A stretch of DNA of 64,000 nt. Origin: Methylobacterium sp. Leaf104. Its GTDB lineage: Bacteria; Pseudomonadota; Alphaproteobacteria; Rhizobiales; Beijerinckiaceae. Where the stretch lies: NCBI RefSeq assembly GCF_001422885.1, contig NZ_LMMZ01000007.1, forward strand, positions 1-64,000, written 5' to 3'. Every line of letters starts with the position of its first letter. Position 1 is the first letter of the stretch. Of this stretch, positions 7,766-16,664 are shown piece by piece. A model generated the notes under the pieces. It was not told the DNA's origin, made no database searches, and saw only the letters and a program-made list of their open reading frames with translations. A program made the translations under genes and the position numbers.

Positions 7766-10240
7766 TTGCCCAGCTTCTCTCGCAGCCTAGAACAAGCTCT
7801 CCACCGCGCCCTGGCGCTCGCCGGCGAGCGCCGGCACGAATATGCGACGCTGGAGCATCTCCTGCTCGCCCTCGTGGACGATCAGGACGCGGCGGCCGTC
7901 ATGCGGGCCTGCAACGTCGAGGTCGACACCCTCAAGCGCGCCCTCGTGGAGTACGTCGACACCGAACTGTCGAACCTCATCGGGGACGGCCGCCAGGATG
8001 CCAAGCCGACGGCCGGTTTCCAGCGCGTCATCCAGCGCGCCGTGATCCACGTGCAGTCCTCCGGGCGCGAGGAGGTCACCGGCGCGAACGTGCTGGTGGC
8101 GATCTTCGCCGAGCGCGAGAGCCATGCCGCGTACTTCCTGCAGGAGCAGGACATGACGCGCTACGATGCGGTCAACTACATCAGCCACGGCATCGCCAAG
8201 CGCCCCGGCGCCTCCGAGGCCAAGCCTGTGCGCGGGGCCGACGAGGAATCCGCCTCCGAGCGCCCGAGCGGCGACGAGGGCGAGGGCCGCACCAAGAAGA
8301 AGGGCGATGCCCTCGACGCCTATTGCGTCAACCTCAACAAGAAGGCCCGCGACGGCCGGATCGACCCGCTGATCGGCCGCGAGGCCGAGGTGCAGCGCAC
8401 GATCCAGATCCTGTGCCGCCGCCAGAAGAACAACCCGCTCCTCGTGGGAGAGCCCGGCGTCGGCAAGACCGCCATCGCCGAGGGCCTGGCCCGCAAGATC
8501 ATCAACAAGGAGGTTCCCGAGGTCCTCATCGAGGCCACGGTGTTCTCCCTCGACATGGGCACCCTGCTGGCGGGCACCCGCTACCGCGGCGACTTCGAGG
8601 AGCGCCTGAAGCAGGTGATGAAGGAGATCGAGGCGCATCCGAACGCGGTGCTCTTCATCGACGAGATCCACACGGTGATCGGTGCCGGTGCCACCTCCGG
8701 CGGGGCAATGGACGCCTCGAACCTGCTCAAGCCCGCGCTGGCCAACGGCTCTCTGCGCTGCATCGGCTCGACCACCTACAAGGAATACCGTCAGTACTTC
8801 GAGAAGGACCGCGCCCTGGTGCGCCGCTTCCAGAAGATCGACGTCAACGAGCCGTCGATCCCCGATGCGATCGAGATCGTGAAGGGCCTGAAGCCGTATT
8901 TCGAGGAGTTCCACAAGCTCAAGTACACCACCGAGGCCGTGAAGGCCGCGGTCGAGCTGTCGGCGCGCTACATCAACGACCGCAAGCTGCCGGACAAGGC
9001 GATCGACGTCATCGACGAGACCGGCGCCTCGCAGATGCTGGTGCCGGAGGCGCGCCGCAAGCGCACCATCGGTGTCAAGGAAATCGAGGCCACCATCGCC
9101 ACGATGGCCCGCATCCCGCCGAAGACCGTCTCGAAGGACGACGCGGTGGTTCTCAAGAACCTGACCGAGAACCTCAAGCGCGTGGTCTACGGCCAGCCCA
9201 ACGCTATCGAGGCGCTGACCTCGGCGATCAAGCTCGCCCGGGCCGGCCTGCGCGATCCGGACAAGCCGATCGGCTCGTACCTGTTCGCGGGTCCGACCGG
9301 CGTCGGCAAGACCGAGGCCGCCAAGCAGCTCGCCGCGTCCCTCGGCGTCGAGATGCTGCGCTTCGACATGTCGGAGTACATGGAGCGGCACACGGTCAGC
9401 CGCCTCATCGGCGCGCCGCCCGGCTATGTCGGGTTCGATCAGGGCGGCCTGCTCACCGACGGCATCGACCAGCACCCGCATTGCGTGCTGCTGCTCGACG
9501 AGATCGAGAAGGCGCATCCGGACCTGTTCAACATCCTGCTGCAGGTCATGGATCATGGCAAGCTGACCGACCACAACGGCAAGCAGGTCGATTTCCGCAA
9601 CGTGATCATCATCATGACCACGAATGCGGGCGCCTCCGACCTCGCGCGCTCGGCCTACGGCTTCACCCAGGCCAAGCGCACGGGCGACGACGTCGAGGCG
9701 ATCAACAAGCTGTTCGCGCCGGAATTCCGCAACCGTCTCGACGCGATCATCTCCTTCGGCCACCTGCCGAAGGACGTGGTGGCGAAGGTGGTCGACAAGT
9801 TCGTCCTCCAGCTCGAGGCGCAGCTCGCCGACCGCAACGTCACCATCGAGCTCTCCGACGAGGCGCGCGAGTGGCTGACCGAGAACGGCTACGACGACGC
9901 GATGGGCGCCCGGCCGATGGCCCGCCTGATCCAGTCGACCATCAAGACCCCGCTGGCCGACGAGGTCCTGTTCGGGCGGCTCAAGGATGGCGGCGCGGTG
10001 CGGGTGGTCCTGCGCAAGGGCGAGGGCGCGGAGAAGGACGGACTCGGCTTCGAGTTCCCGGCCGGCCCGGTCACGCCCAAGCCCGAGAAGGACGTGGCCA
10101 ACGCGGCCAAGAAGCACAAGCGCACGAAGGCCAAGGCCGGCGCACGCAAGACGAACGACAAGCGCGACGACAAGGGCGGCCCGAGCGGCGGCTCCGGTGG
10201 CGTCCGAACCGTTCCGAAGGTGCCGCTGGTCAAGGCCTGA
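7766..10240 (+). CDS. clpA: ATP-dependent Clp protease ATP-binding subunit ClpA
   Basis: The 824-aa AAA+ unfoldase feeds substrates into ClpP and partners with ClpS. Homology begins at a TTG codon (7766), giving PSFSRSLEQALHRALALAGE, with AGAGG 7 bases upstream and no ATG nearby. The N-domain carries two Clp repeats. It is followed by a charged linker (about residues 155-185), D1 with GEPGVGKT and the Walker B-type LFIDEIHTV, and D2 with GPTGVGKTE and LLLDEIEKAHPD. The C-terminus carries a Lys-rich disordered tail of about 55 residues not found in E. coli ClpA (758 aa). The ClpP-docking loop reads AYGF rather than the textbook IGL. Confidence 0.96.
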   Translation: MPSFSRSLEQALHRALALAGERRHEYATLEHLLLALVDDQDAAAVMRACNVEVDTLKRALVEYVDTELSNLIGDGRQDAKPTAGFQRVIQRAVIHVQSSGREEVTGANVLVAIFAERESHAAYFLQEQDMTRYDAVNYISHGIAKRPGASEAKPVRGADEESASERPSGDEGEGRTKKKGDALDAYCVNLNKKARDGRIDPLIGREAEVQRTIQILCRRQKNNPLLVGEPGVGKTAIAEGLARKIINKEVPEVLIEATVFSLDMGTLLAGTRYRGDFEERLKQVMKEIEAHPNAVLFIDEIHTVIGAGATSGGAMDASNLLKPALANGSLRCIGSTTYKEYRQYFEKDRALVRRFQKIDVNEPSIPDAIEIVKGLKPYFEEFHKLKYTTEAVKAAVELSARYINDRKLPDKAIDVIDETGASQMLVPEARRKRTIGVKEIEATIATMARIPPKTVSKDDAVVLKNLTENLKRVVYGQPNAIEALTSAIKLARAGLRDPDKPIGSYLFAGPTGVGKTEAAKQLAASLGVEMLRFDMSEYMERHTVSRLIGAPPGYVGFDQGGLLTDGIDQHPHCVLLLDEIEKAHPDLFNILLQVMDHGKLTDHNGKQVDFRNVIIIMTTNAGASDLARSAYGFTQAKRTGDDVEAINKLFAPEFRNRLDAIISFGHLPKDVVAKVVDKFVLQLEAQLADRNVTIELSDEAREWLTENGYDDAMGARPMARLIQSTIKTPLADEVLFGRLKDGGAVRVVLRKGEGAEKDGLGFEFPAGPVTPKPEKDVANAAKKHKRTKAKAGARKTNDKRDDKGGPSGGSGGVRTVPKVPLVKA

Positions 10241-10253
10241 TCGCGATCCGTCG

Positions 10254-10288
10254 AACCGGCCCCGCCCGTGGGGGAGGGGCCGGTTCGT
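10254..10288 (+). terminator. Hairpin after clpA
   Basis: Inverted arms gaaccggcccc and ggggccggttc flank a G-rich loop just past the clpA stop. There is no T-run, so this is a putative GC-rich terminator. Confidence 0.5.
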
Positions 10289-10437
10289 CACGTCTTGAGG
10301 GTGCGGAAAACGACATCGGGCGGTCGACACGCGGTCGCCGGATGGTTAGCAAGCGCGGGAACGGAGAGCGGGCACTGCGAGAGACTGGCCGGATACGCCT
10401 CCCCAACGCTGAGATCGGTTGAGGAGGGGCGTCCCCG

Positions 10438-10701
10438 ATGAACGACTTGCAGGAGGGACCCCTCACGCCCATCGCGACCAAGCAGCCGCCGGCCCCGAAG
10501 CTCACGGCCCGCGAGCAGCGCCGCCTGCGGCGCAGGCGGCGCCGGCGCGGTGAGGAGATCCTGGGCTGGATCCTCGTCCCGGTGATCGTCGTTGGGATCT
10601 ACTGGGGCGTGACCGCCGGCCTCGACTTCCTCGGAACCTCGCCGGGCCAGCTCTGGGACCAGCTGATGCAGGTCAAGGCGATGATGGAGAAGCGGAGCTG
10701 A
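10438..10701 (+). CDS. Small basic single-span membrane protein
   Basis: An 87-aa protein with a highly basic stretch (LRRRRRRRG, about residues 29-37) directly before one transmembrane helix (about 43-66, WILVPVIVVGIYWGV). It ends in a short amphipathic helix, giving an N-in topology by the positive-inside rule. GAGGAGGGG upstream is a strong ribosome site. No named family is recognised. It lies 197 bp after clpA on the same strand and ends 4 bp from the convergent egtD. Confidence 0.7.
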   Translation: MNDLQEGPLTPIATKQPPAPKLTAREQRRLRRRRRRRGEEILGWILVPVIVVGIYWGVTAGLDFLGTSPGQLWDQLMQVKAMMEKRS

Positions 10702-10705
10702 TCCG

Positions 10706-11680
10706 TCAGCACCGCCGCAGGGCGTGGATCGAGAACAGCCGGTCGGGATCGGTCCAGACCGCCTCGGCGCTCCATCCGGCTTCTTGCGCCAGGGCGCGGA
10801 AGCCTTCGACCGTGTATTTGTAGCTGTTCTCGGTGTGGATCGTCTCGCCCTCGGCGAAGGCGATCACGCGATCGGCGATTCGGATCGTCTGGGCCTTCAG
10901 GCTGACGAGATGCATCTCGATGCGGGAGGCCTCGGCGTTGAAGAACGCGCGGTGGGCGAAGGCGTCGAGGTCGACCTCGGCGCCGAGTTCCCGGCGCATC
11001 CGCACGAGAAGATTGCGGTTGAAGGCCGCCGTCACGCCGGCCGCGTCGTCATAGGCCGCATCGAGCACGACCTTCGCCTTCACGAGATCGACGCCGATGA
11101 TCAGGGCGGCGCCCGCACCGAGCACACGCCCGAAATGGGCCAGCAGCCGGGTCGCCTGCGGCGGCTCGAAATTGCCGATGGTCGAGCCCGGGAAGAACCC
11201 GGCCACCGGGCCGTCCGACAGGCCGTCGGGCAGGGTGAAGGCGCGCGTGAAATCGGCCGCCACCGGAGCGATCGTCAGGTTCGGGAAGTCACGGGCCAGG
11301 GCTTCGGCCTCGCGCAGGAGAAAACTCTCCGAGACGTCGACCGGGACGTAGGCGGCCAGATCCGGCCGGTGCACCATCAGGCGCCGGACCTTGACCGTCG
11401 AGCCGCTGCCGAGTTCGACGAGGTTGGCCCCTGCCGGCAGGGTGGCGGCGATGGACGCGCCCTGCGCCTCGAGGATGCCGAGTTCCGTACGCGTCGGGTA
11501 GTATTCCGGCTGCCGGGTGATCGCCTCGAACAGATCCGAACCCGCCGCGTCGTAGAAATACTTCGCCGAAAGGTACTTCTGCGGCGCCGAGAGGCCGGCC
11601 AGCACGTCGTCCAGGAACTGACGCTCGGCGTCGATGGCGGCGATCGGGGTCGCGTCCGTGAAGACGGGGTTGATGGTCAA
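10706..11680 (-). CDS. egtD: L-histidine N-alpha-methyltransferase, ergothioneine biosynthesis
   Basis: The 324-aa enzyme trimethylates histidine to hercynine with three S-adenosylmethionines, the first ergothioneine step. It shows the SAM-binding LVELGSGSTVKVR segment (about residues 73-85), the family motif QPEYYPTRTE (about 51-60), and GFFPGSTIGNF (about 150). Length matches EgtD (about 320 aa). No ATG fits the homologous start. A TTG at 11680 gives LTINPVFTDA and has GGAG about 8 bases upstream, so TTG is chosen. It lies 32 bp downstream of egtB on the same strand, so the two form an egtB-egtD operon. Confidence 0.93.
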   Translation of the reverse strand: MTINPVFTDATPIAAIDAERQFLDDVLAGLSAPQKYLSAKYFYDAAGSDLFEAITRQPEYYPTRTELGILEAQGASIAATLPAGANLVELGSGSTVKVRRLMVHRPDLAAYVPVDVSESFLLREAEALARDFPNLTIAPVAADFTRAFTLPDGLSDGPVAGFFPGSTIGNFEPPQATRLLAHFGRVLGAGAALIIGVDLVKAKVVLDAAYDDAAGVTAAFNRNLLVRMRRELGAEVDLDAFAHRAFFNAEASRIEMHLVSLKAQTIRIADRVIAFAEGETIHTENSYKYTVEGFRALAQEAGWSAEAVWTDPDRLFSIHALRRC

Positions 11681-11712
11681 GGGACGTCTCCGGGTGCGCG
11701 ACGATTCGAGGA

Positions 11713-12984
11713 TCAGGACCGGGCGTCCGACAGGCGCAGGCCCGTGAACTGCCAGCGCTGGTGCGGGTAGAAGAAGTTGCGGTAGCCGACCCGCGCATGG
11801 CCCTGCGGCGTCGCCACCGAGGAGCCGCGCAGGACGAACTGGTTGGACATGAACTTGCCGTTGTACTCGCCGAGCGCCCCGTCCACCGGGCGGTAGCCCG
11901 GGTAGGCCGTGTAGGCGCTTCGGGTCCATTGCCAGACCAGTCCGAAGGCGTCGGGGAGATCGCCCGCGCGCGCTGCCACCTCCCACTCGAACTCCGTGGG
12001 CAGGTCGCGCCCGGCCCAGCGGGCATAGGCGTCGGCCTCGTAGTAGCTGATATGGGTGACGGGAAGCGCCGGATCGACCGGGCGGATCCCCGCGAGCGTC
12101 ATGCTCGCCCAGCCGTGATCGGCCTCGCGCCAGTAGCCCGGCGCCTGCCAGCCCTCGGCCTGGGCCGCGATCCAGCCGTCAGAGAGCCAGAGTTCGGGCC
12201 GCGCATAACCACCATCGGCCATGAATTCGAGCCACTGCGCATTGGTCACCAGGGCCCGGTCGATGGTGCCGCCCTGGATGAGCGCGTCGTGCCGGGGCGA
12301 TTCGTTGTCGAAGGAGAAGCCCTCGCCGTCGTGGCCGATGAGCGCGATGCCGCGGCGCAGGTCGGTGCGGCCCGTCGCGCCCTGTGCCTGCGGAAAGCGC
12401 CAGTCCGCGTCGTAGGCCGGTCCGAGCGGGTTCTGCGCGAAGGCGTGCAGGATGTCGGTGACCAGCAATTCCTGGTGCTGCTGCTCGTGATAGAGCCCGA
12501 TCTCGAGAACTGGGAGGACCGCTTCGAGGGCGCTCGCCGAAGCTTGGCTCAGCAGGGCGTCGACGGACCGGTCCACATGCGCGCGATAGGCGGCGACCTC
12601 GTCCGCCGTCGGGCGGGTGATCAGGCCGCGCAGGATCCGCGGCTGACGCGGGCCGGCGGCGACGTAGTAGGAATTGAACAGGTAGTGCAGTCGCTCGTCG
12701 TAGATGGCGTAGCCCGGCAGGTGCTCGCGCAGCAGGAACTGCTCGAAGAACCAGGTCGTGTGCGCGCGGTGCCACTTGGTCGGACTGGCATCCGCCATCG
12801 ACTGGACCTGCTGGTCCTCCGGAGAGAGTGGCCCGGCGCGGCGCTCGGTCTCGTCACGGACATGGTGGAAAGCCGCGATCCAGGCTGCACGGTCGACGGG
12901 TCTGGCCGAGAGGGGCGGGGGCGGGAACGCGGATCGGCCGGGCTCCGCCTCAAGGGTCTCGCGAAACGCTGCCGTCGCTGCCAT
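11713..12984 (-). CDS. egtB: Ergothioneine biosynthesis sulfoxide synthase EgtB
   Basis: The 423-aa non-haem iron enzyme joins hercynine to a thiol substrate with O2, making the sulfoxide precursor of ergothioneine. The N-terminal DinB-like domain carries WHRAHTTWFFEQF (about residues 72-84) and the HEQQH iron-ligand motif (about 155-159). The C-terminal half is a formylglycine-generating-enzyme-like fold with the DLPTEFEWEVAARAG signature and a closing GFRNFF-like GYRNFFYPHQRWQF. The ATG at 12984 (MAATAAFRE) is chosen over an upstream in-frame ATG because homologues begin near it. It is the first gene of the egt operon and is divergent from murI. Confidence 0.94.
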   Translation of the reverse strand: MAATAAFRETLEAEPGRSAFPPPPLSARPVDRAAWIAAFHHVRDETERRAGPLSPEDQQVQSMADASPTKWHRAHTTWFFEQFLLREHLPGYAIYDERLHYLFNSYYVAAGPRQPRILRGLITRPTADEVAAYRAHVDRSVDALLSQASASALEAVLPVLEIGLYHEQQHQELLVTDILHAFAQNPLGPAYDADWRFPQAQGATGRTDLRRGIALIGHDGEGFSFDNESPRHDALIQGGTIDRALVTNAQWLEFMADGGYARPELWLSDGWIAAQAEGWQAPGYWREADHGWASMTLAGIRPVDPALPVTHISYYEADAYARWAGRDLPTEFEWEVAARAGDLPDAFGLVWQWTRSAYTAYPGYRPVDGALGEYNGKFMSNQFVLRGSSVATPQGHARVGYRNFFYPHQRWQFTGLRLSDARS

Positions 12985-13211
12985 GGCGACCACTCCCAGA
13001 CTTGAAGGTTCGGACTCGAACGTCAGGAGGAGATATGGCCGCGCGCGCATTCGGCAACGGAGGCGCATCGGGGTCGTTCGTCGCGGCCACGCTCGGACCG
13101 GCGGATCGATCGCCTTTTTCCGGCCACGGTGACCTCCCCTTAACCCTCCGGGGCCGACACTTCGCCGTTCACGCGGGACAGTCGGGCCGGACTCGGATGC
13201 GGATCGATCTC

Positions 13212-14072
13212 ATGGCAGGAGCGACCACGGCGGCCGTGGCACGGAGCGTCGCGCCGGCGCCGACCATCCTGGTGTTCGATTCCGGGCTGGGCGGCCTGAC
13301 GGTGCTGGAGCAGGTCCGGCGCGCCCGGCCGGATGCCGCTTACGTCTATGCCGCCGACGACGCCGCTTTTCCCTATGGCCGCCTGGCGGAGCCGGTGCTA
13401 ATCGACCGGGTGCTCGGCGTCATGGAGCGCCTGATCGGCCTGCATGCGCCGGATCTCGTGGTGGTGGCCTGCAACACCGCCTCGACCCTGGTGCTTCCCG
13501 CCCTGCGCCAGCGCTTCGCGACGCCGTTCGTCGGCGTCGTACCGCCGATCAAGCCGGCGGCCGAAGCGACCCGCTCGCGGGTCGTCAGCCTGCTGGCGAC
13601 GCCCGGCACCGTGGCCCGCGCCTATACCCACGAACTCATCGAATCCTACGCGAGCGCCTGCGCCGTCACCCTGGTGGGCGCCCCGAACCTCGCCGGATTC
13701 GCGGAGGCCGAGCTTGCCGGCCTGCCCGTGGACGACGACGCCTTGGCCCGCGAGATCGCGCCCTGCTTCGTCACCCTCGAAGACGGCCGGCGCACCGACG
13801 TGATCTGCCTCGCCTGTACGCACTATCCCCTGCTGCTCGCCCGCTTCCAGACGCTCGCTCCCTGGCCCGTGACCTGGATCGACCCCGCCCCGGCCATCGC
13901 CCGGCGGGTGATCCAGCTCCTCGGACCCGTCGATCGCAGCGCCCCGGCCTCCGCTCCGGTGCAGGGGGCCTTCACCGGCGGATCCGGCCTGACCCCGTCG
14001 CTACGCCGCTCCCTGGCCGCGCGCGGCATCGACGGAATCGCGGTGGAGGGCATGCCGCTGGGCCTGCAATAG
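13212..14072 (+). CDS. murI: Glutamate racemase
   Basis: The 286-aa cofactor-independent racemase converts L- to D-glutamate for peptidoglycan. The catalytic residues are visible: Asp-Ser in VFDSGLGGLTV (about residues 19-29) and the two cysteines in VVACNTAST and CLACTHYPLL. The ATG at 13212 has GGAT upstream. A second ATG at 13197 would add five residues. Longer frames upstream overlap the egtB promoter and look non-coding. It is divergent from egtB, with about 230 bp between them. Confidence 0.93.
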   Translation: MAGATTAAVARSVAPAPTILVFDSGLGGLTVLEQVRRARPDAAYVYAADDAAFPYGRLAEPVLIDRVLGVMERLIGLHAPDLVVVACNTASTLVLPALRQRFATPFVGVVPPIKPAAEATRSRVVSLLATPGTVARAYTHELIESYASACAVTLVGAPNLAGFAEAELAGLPVDDDALAREIAPCFVTLEDGRRTDVICLACTHYPLLLARFQTLAPWPVTWIDPAPAIARRVIQLLGPVDRSAPASAPVQGAFTGGSGLTPSLRRSLAARGIDGIAVEGMPLGLQ

Positions 14073-14162
14073 CCGACGCGGCGCTGGCGCCCGGCCTCCA
14101 GGTCTGCGCAGGTGCGCGACATCTGCGCGGGCGCAAGAATTTCCGGGGCGAACGAACCCACC

Positions 14163-14600
14163 ATGCCGTTCATCAGCGTCACCCGCCTGCGCATCCGCGC
14201 GCTGCGCTTCCTGCCCGGCTTCGCGCTCCACGCCGTCCGGACCCGCAACCAGGTTCGGGCGGCCCCGGGCTTCATAGGTGGGGCGCTGCTGCCGGACCGG
14301 AGCTGGACCTTCTGGACCATGACGGCCTGGACCGACGAGGCCAGCATGCGCGCCTACATCCTGGCGGGCGCGCATCGGCGTGCCATGCCGCGCCTGGTCC
14401 ACTGGTGCGATGAGGCCTCGATCGTTCACTGGGTCCAGGACGCGGCGGACCTGCCGTCCTGGGCGGCGGCGGACGCGCGCATGCGCGCCGAGGGCCGGCC
14501 CTCCAAGGTCCACCACCCGAGCGCGCGGCACGCGGCGATGACCTACCGCGAACCGCGCCTGACCCGCTCGGGGCCGATCCGCCCGGCAGCGTCGGTCTGA
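14163..14600 (+). CDS. ABM-fold (antibiotic biosynthesis monooxygenase-like) protein
   Basis: A 145-aa soluble protein. The pattern of a small ferredoxin-like alpha/beta barrel is visible: PFISVTRLRIRALRFLPGF at the start, then RAAPGFIGGALLPD, then WTFWTMTAWTDEASMRAYI and HRRAMPRLVHWCDEASIVHW. This pattern matches proteins annotated as DUF3291 or ABM-domain proteins in rhizobia and Methylobacterium. The biochemical role is unknown. The ATG at 14163 is chosen because the motif starts there. A 14-bp perfect palindrome (14602-14615) directly follows the stop and may act as a terminator. Confidence 0.75.
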   Translation: MPFISVTRLRIRALRFLPGFALHAVRTRNQVRAAPGFIGGALLPDRSWTFWTMTAWTDEASMRAYILAGAHRRAMPRLVHWCDEASIVHWVQDAADLPSWAAADARMRAEGRPSKVHHPSARHAAMTYREPRLTRSGPIRPAASV

Positions 14601-14617
14601 ACCGAGCCGGCTCGGCA

Positions 14618-14646
14618 TTGACGCGGAGGTCGACCTGCTCTAACGA
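14618..14646 (+). promoter_or_regulatory. Putative sigma-70-type promoter of rpsD
   Basis: TTGACG (14618-14623) and TAACGA (14641-14646) are separated by exactly 17 bp, leaving a leader of about 150 nt before rpsD. This is a consensus match only. Confidence 0.55.
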
Positions 14647-14803
14647 GGCGCCGGTGACAGGGCTCCGACGAGGGGCCCCGAAGCATTTTCCAGCGCACCC
14701 GTGGGCGGCAATGTCCGTCCTGTCGCTCCGTCCCCGACCGAGGCCGGGGGCGAAGAGAGGAGGGCGCGTTCCTCGATAGATCTCCATTGCGAGAGGAACC
14801 GCG

Positions 14804-15421
14804 ATGTCAAAACGCATTCAGGCGAAGCACAAGCTCGATCGCCGCATGGGGCAGAACATCTGGGGCCGCCCGAAGAGCCCCGTCAATCGCCGCGAGTACG
14901 GCCCCGGCCAGCACGGCCAACGCCGCAAGGGCAAGATGTCCGACTTCGGCACGCAGCTGCGCGCCAAGCAGAAGCTCAAGGGCTACTACGCCAACATCAC
15001 CGAGAAGCAGTTCCGCCGCTACTACGCAGAGGCGATCCGCCTGCGCGGCGATTCCGGCGAGAACCTGATCGGCCTGCTCGAGCGCCGCCTCGACGCCGTC
15101 GTGTACCGCGCGAAGTTCGTTCCGACTCCGTTCGCGGCGCGTCAGTTCGTCAATCACGGCCACGTCAAGGTCAACGGCCAGCGCGTGAACATCGCCAGCT
15201 ACCTCGTGAAGCCGGGAGACCTGATCGAGGTCAAGGATTCGTCGAAGCAGCTCGAGATCGTGGTCGTGGCCGCGCAGCTCCCTGAGCGCGACGTGCCCGA
15301 TTACATCGAGGTGGATCACTCCAAGATGACCGCCCGCGTCACCCGCGTGCCGAATCTCGGCGAGGTTCCCTACCCGGTCCAGATGGAACCGAACCTCGTG
15401 ATCGAGTTCTATTCGCGCTGA
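14804..15421 (+). CDS. rpsD: 30S ribosomal protein S4
   Basis: The 205-aa primary 16S rRNA-binding protein nucleates small-subunit assembly. It starts [20 protein letters not shown] and carries the S4 RNA-binding domain around residues 94-155 ([30 protein letters not shown]). The C-terminus ends in VIEFYSR. Length and layout are standard for alphaproteobacteria. GAGAGGAA upstream is a strong ribosome site. In these genomes rpsD is usually a lone gene outside the large ribosomal-protein operons, as seen here. Confidence 0.98.
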   Translation: MSKRIQAKHKLDRRMGQNIWGRPKSPVNRREYGPGQHGQRRKGKMSDFGTQLRAKQKLKGYYANITEKQFRRYYAEAIRLRGDSGENLIGLLERRLDAVVYRAKFVPTPFAARQFVNHGHVKVNGQRVNIASYLVKPGDLIEVKDSSKQLEIVVVAAQLPERDVPDYIEVDHSKMTARVTRVPNLGEVPYPVQMEPNLVIEFYSR

Positions 15422-15450
15422 TCCCCACGGATCACCGGCGACGATACGAC

Positions 15451-15476
15451 AGGGCCGCCCGCGAGGGCGGCCCTTT
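15451..15476 (+). terminator. Terminator after rpsD
   Basis: A perfect 10-bp stem (15451-15460 with 15465-15474) closes a GCGA loop, followed by a short pyrimidine run (ttctcg). It lies 30 bp past the rpsD stop. Confidence 0.8.
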
Positions 15477-15517
15477 CTCGTTGCGGGTTCGTACGGCCGG
15501 GGCGGATGCGCGGGATG

Positions 15518-15793
15518 TCAGCGGGTGACGGCGCCGGCCCCTTGAGACGCCCGGTTGCGCGACTGCAGGGCGCGGGACGCATCCCGCGCGCTCGGCGGAA
15601 GTCCGGTCTCGGCGGCGGTTCCCGACTCGTCGCCCGGCAGGCCGGGCACGAAGCCGCGCTTGTCGCGTCCACCGGTCTCGAAGCCGTAGCCCGCATTCAC
15701 GCCGGCATAGAAGCCGGTGAAGTCCTCGGCCGAGGCCGGGAGCTGCATCGCCAGGCCGGCGAGGCCGATCAGCGCGAGGAGGGCGGTCCGCAT
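15518..15793 (-). CDS. Small secreted protein with an Omp25-like start
   Basis: A 91-aa protein with a clean signal peptide (MRTALLALIGLAGLAMQLPASA, about residues 1-22). The next residues, EDFTGFYAGVNAGYGFETG, are the typical first beta-strand of alphaproteobacterial Omp25/porin-like barrels. The rest is short, charged and not barrel-like. It is either a truncated barrel remnant or a small periplasmic protein that reuses the motif. The ATG at 15793 has GGAG upstream. It is convergent with rpsD. Confidence 0.6.
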   Translation of the reverse strand: MRTALLALIGLAGLAMQLPASAEDFTGFYAGVNAGYGFETGGRDKRGFVPGLPGDESGTAAETGLPPSARDASRALQSRNRASQGAGAVTR

Positions 15794-15905
15794 CGCAATC
15801 TCCGAAGGCAAGTCAGGTCTCGAAACGTGAAACGGCGGCCCGGTGGGGGCCGCCGTTTCAGTCATGCCGTGAAAGGTGGCCGCAGCGCGGCCAGCCCCGG
15901 GACGA

Positions 15906-16664
15906 TCAATCGTCGACGTTGATGCTCTGGGCCTCGCGACCCTTCTGACCCTCGACGACGCCGAGGACGACCTGCTGGCCTTCGGCCAGGGAGTCGAGGC
16001 CGGCGCGGGAGAGGGCGGAGCGGTGCACGAACACGTCCTTGCCGCCGTCGTTGACGGAGACGAAGCCGAAGCCCTTGGCCGGGTCGTACCACTTCACGGT
16101 GCCGGTCATCTCGGTGGACGGACCGCTGGCGAAGCGGCCGCCGCCACGATCACCGCCGCGGTCGCCGTAGCCACCGCCGCCACCACCGTAACCGCCGCCA
16201 CCGCCGAAGCGGTCGCCGCCGCCGAAGCCGCCGCTGCGGGGCGGACGCGCGTCGCGCATGGGAGCGGCCTCGGCCGTGGAGGTGTCGACGCTGGTGACGT
16301 CCGTCACCTGCGGACCCTTCTGGCCCTGCGCGGTGTGGACCGTCAGGCGCGTGCCGGGGAGAAGGTCGGCATGGCCAGCTGCTTCGACGGCGCGGATGTG
16401 GAGGAAGGCATCGCCCGAGCCGTCAGCCAGCTCGACGAAACCGAAGCCTTTCTCCTTGTTGAACCACTTGACCGTCGCATCGCGCTCCGGCCCAGAGGGT
16501 GCCGCGGCGGCGCGCGACGGACCACGGTCGAAACCGCCGCCACCGCCGAAACCGCCACCGTAGCCACCGCCGCTCGGGGGAGCCTGATCCGGCCAACGCG
16601 GCTCGGCTCCACCCTCATCGAAGCCGCGCTTCTGCGGCCCCCGAAAATCACGACCACGTCCCAT
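15906..16664 (-). CDS. Double cold-shock-domain protein with glycine-rich linkers
   Basis: A 252-aa nucleic-acid-binding protein with two cold-shock domains, at about residues 62-128 and 186-250. Each carries the RNP1-like KGFGFV motif (DATVKWFNKEKGFGFV and GTVKWYDPAKGFGFV). The segments before and between them are rich in GGYGGG and RGG-like repeats, a low-complexity pattern linked to RNA binding and condensation. Most bacterial CspA proteins have one domain of about 70 aa. The two-domain form is known in alphaproteobacteria. The long 5' region (about 380 bp) would suit a thermosensitive leader. The ATG is the first of the frame. Confidence 0.9.
   Translation of the reverse strand: MGRGRDFRGPQKRGFDEGGAEPRWPDQAPPSGGGYGGGFGGGGGFDRGPSRAAAAPSGPERDATVKWFNKEKGFGFVELADGSGDAFLHIRAVEAAGHADLLPGTRLTVHTAQGQKGPQVTDVTSVDTSTAEAAPMRDARPPRSGGFGGGDRFGGGGGYGGGGGGYGDRGGDRGGGRFASGPSTEMTGTVKWYDPAKGFGFVSVNDGGKDVFVHRSALSRAGLDSLAEGQQVVLGVVEGQKGREAQSINVDD

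Noticed and set aside
7787..10330. An 847-codon minus-strand open frame opposite clpA
   Set aside because: It is the mirror of clpA in GC-rich DNA, lacks a ribosome site, and has an unnatural Leu/Asp/Arg composition.
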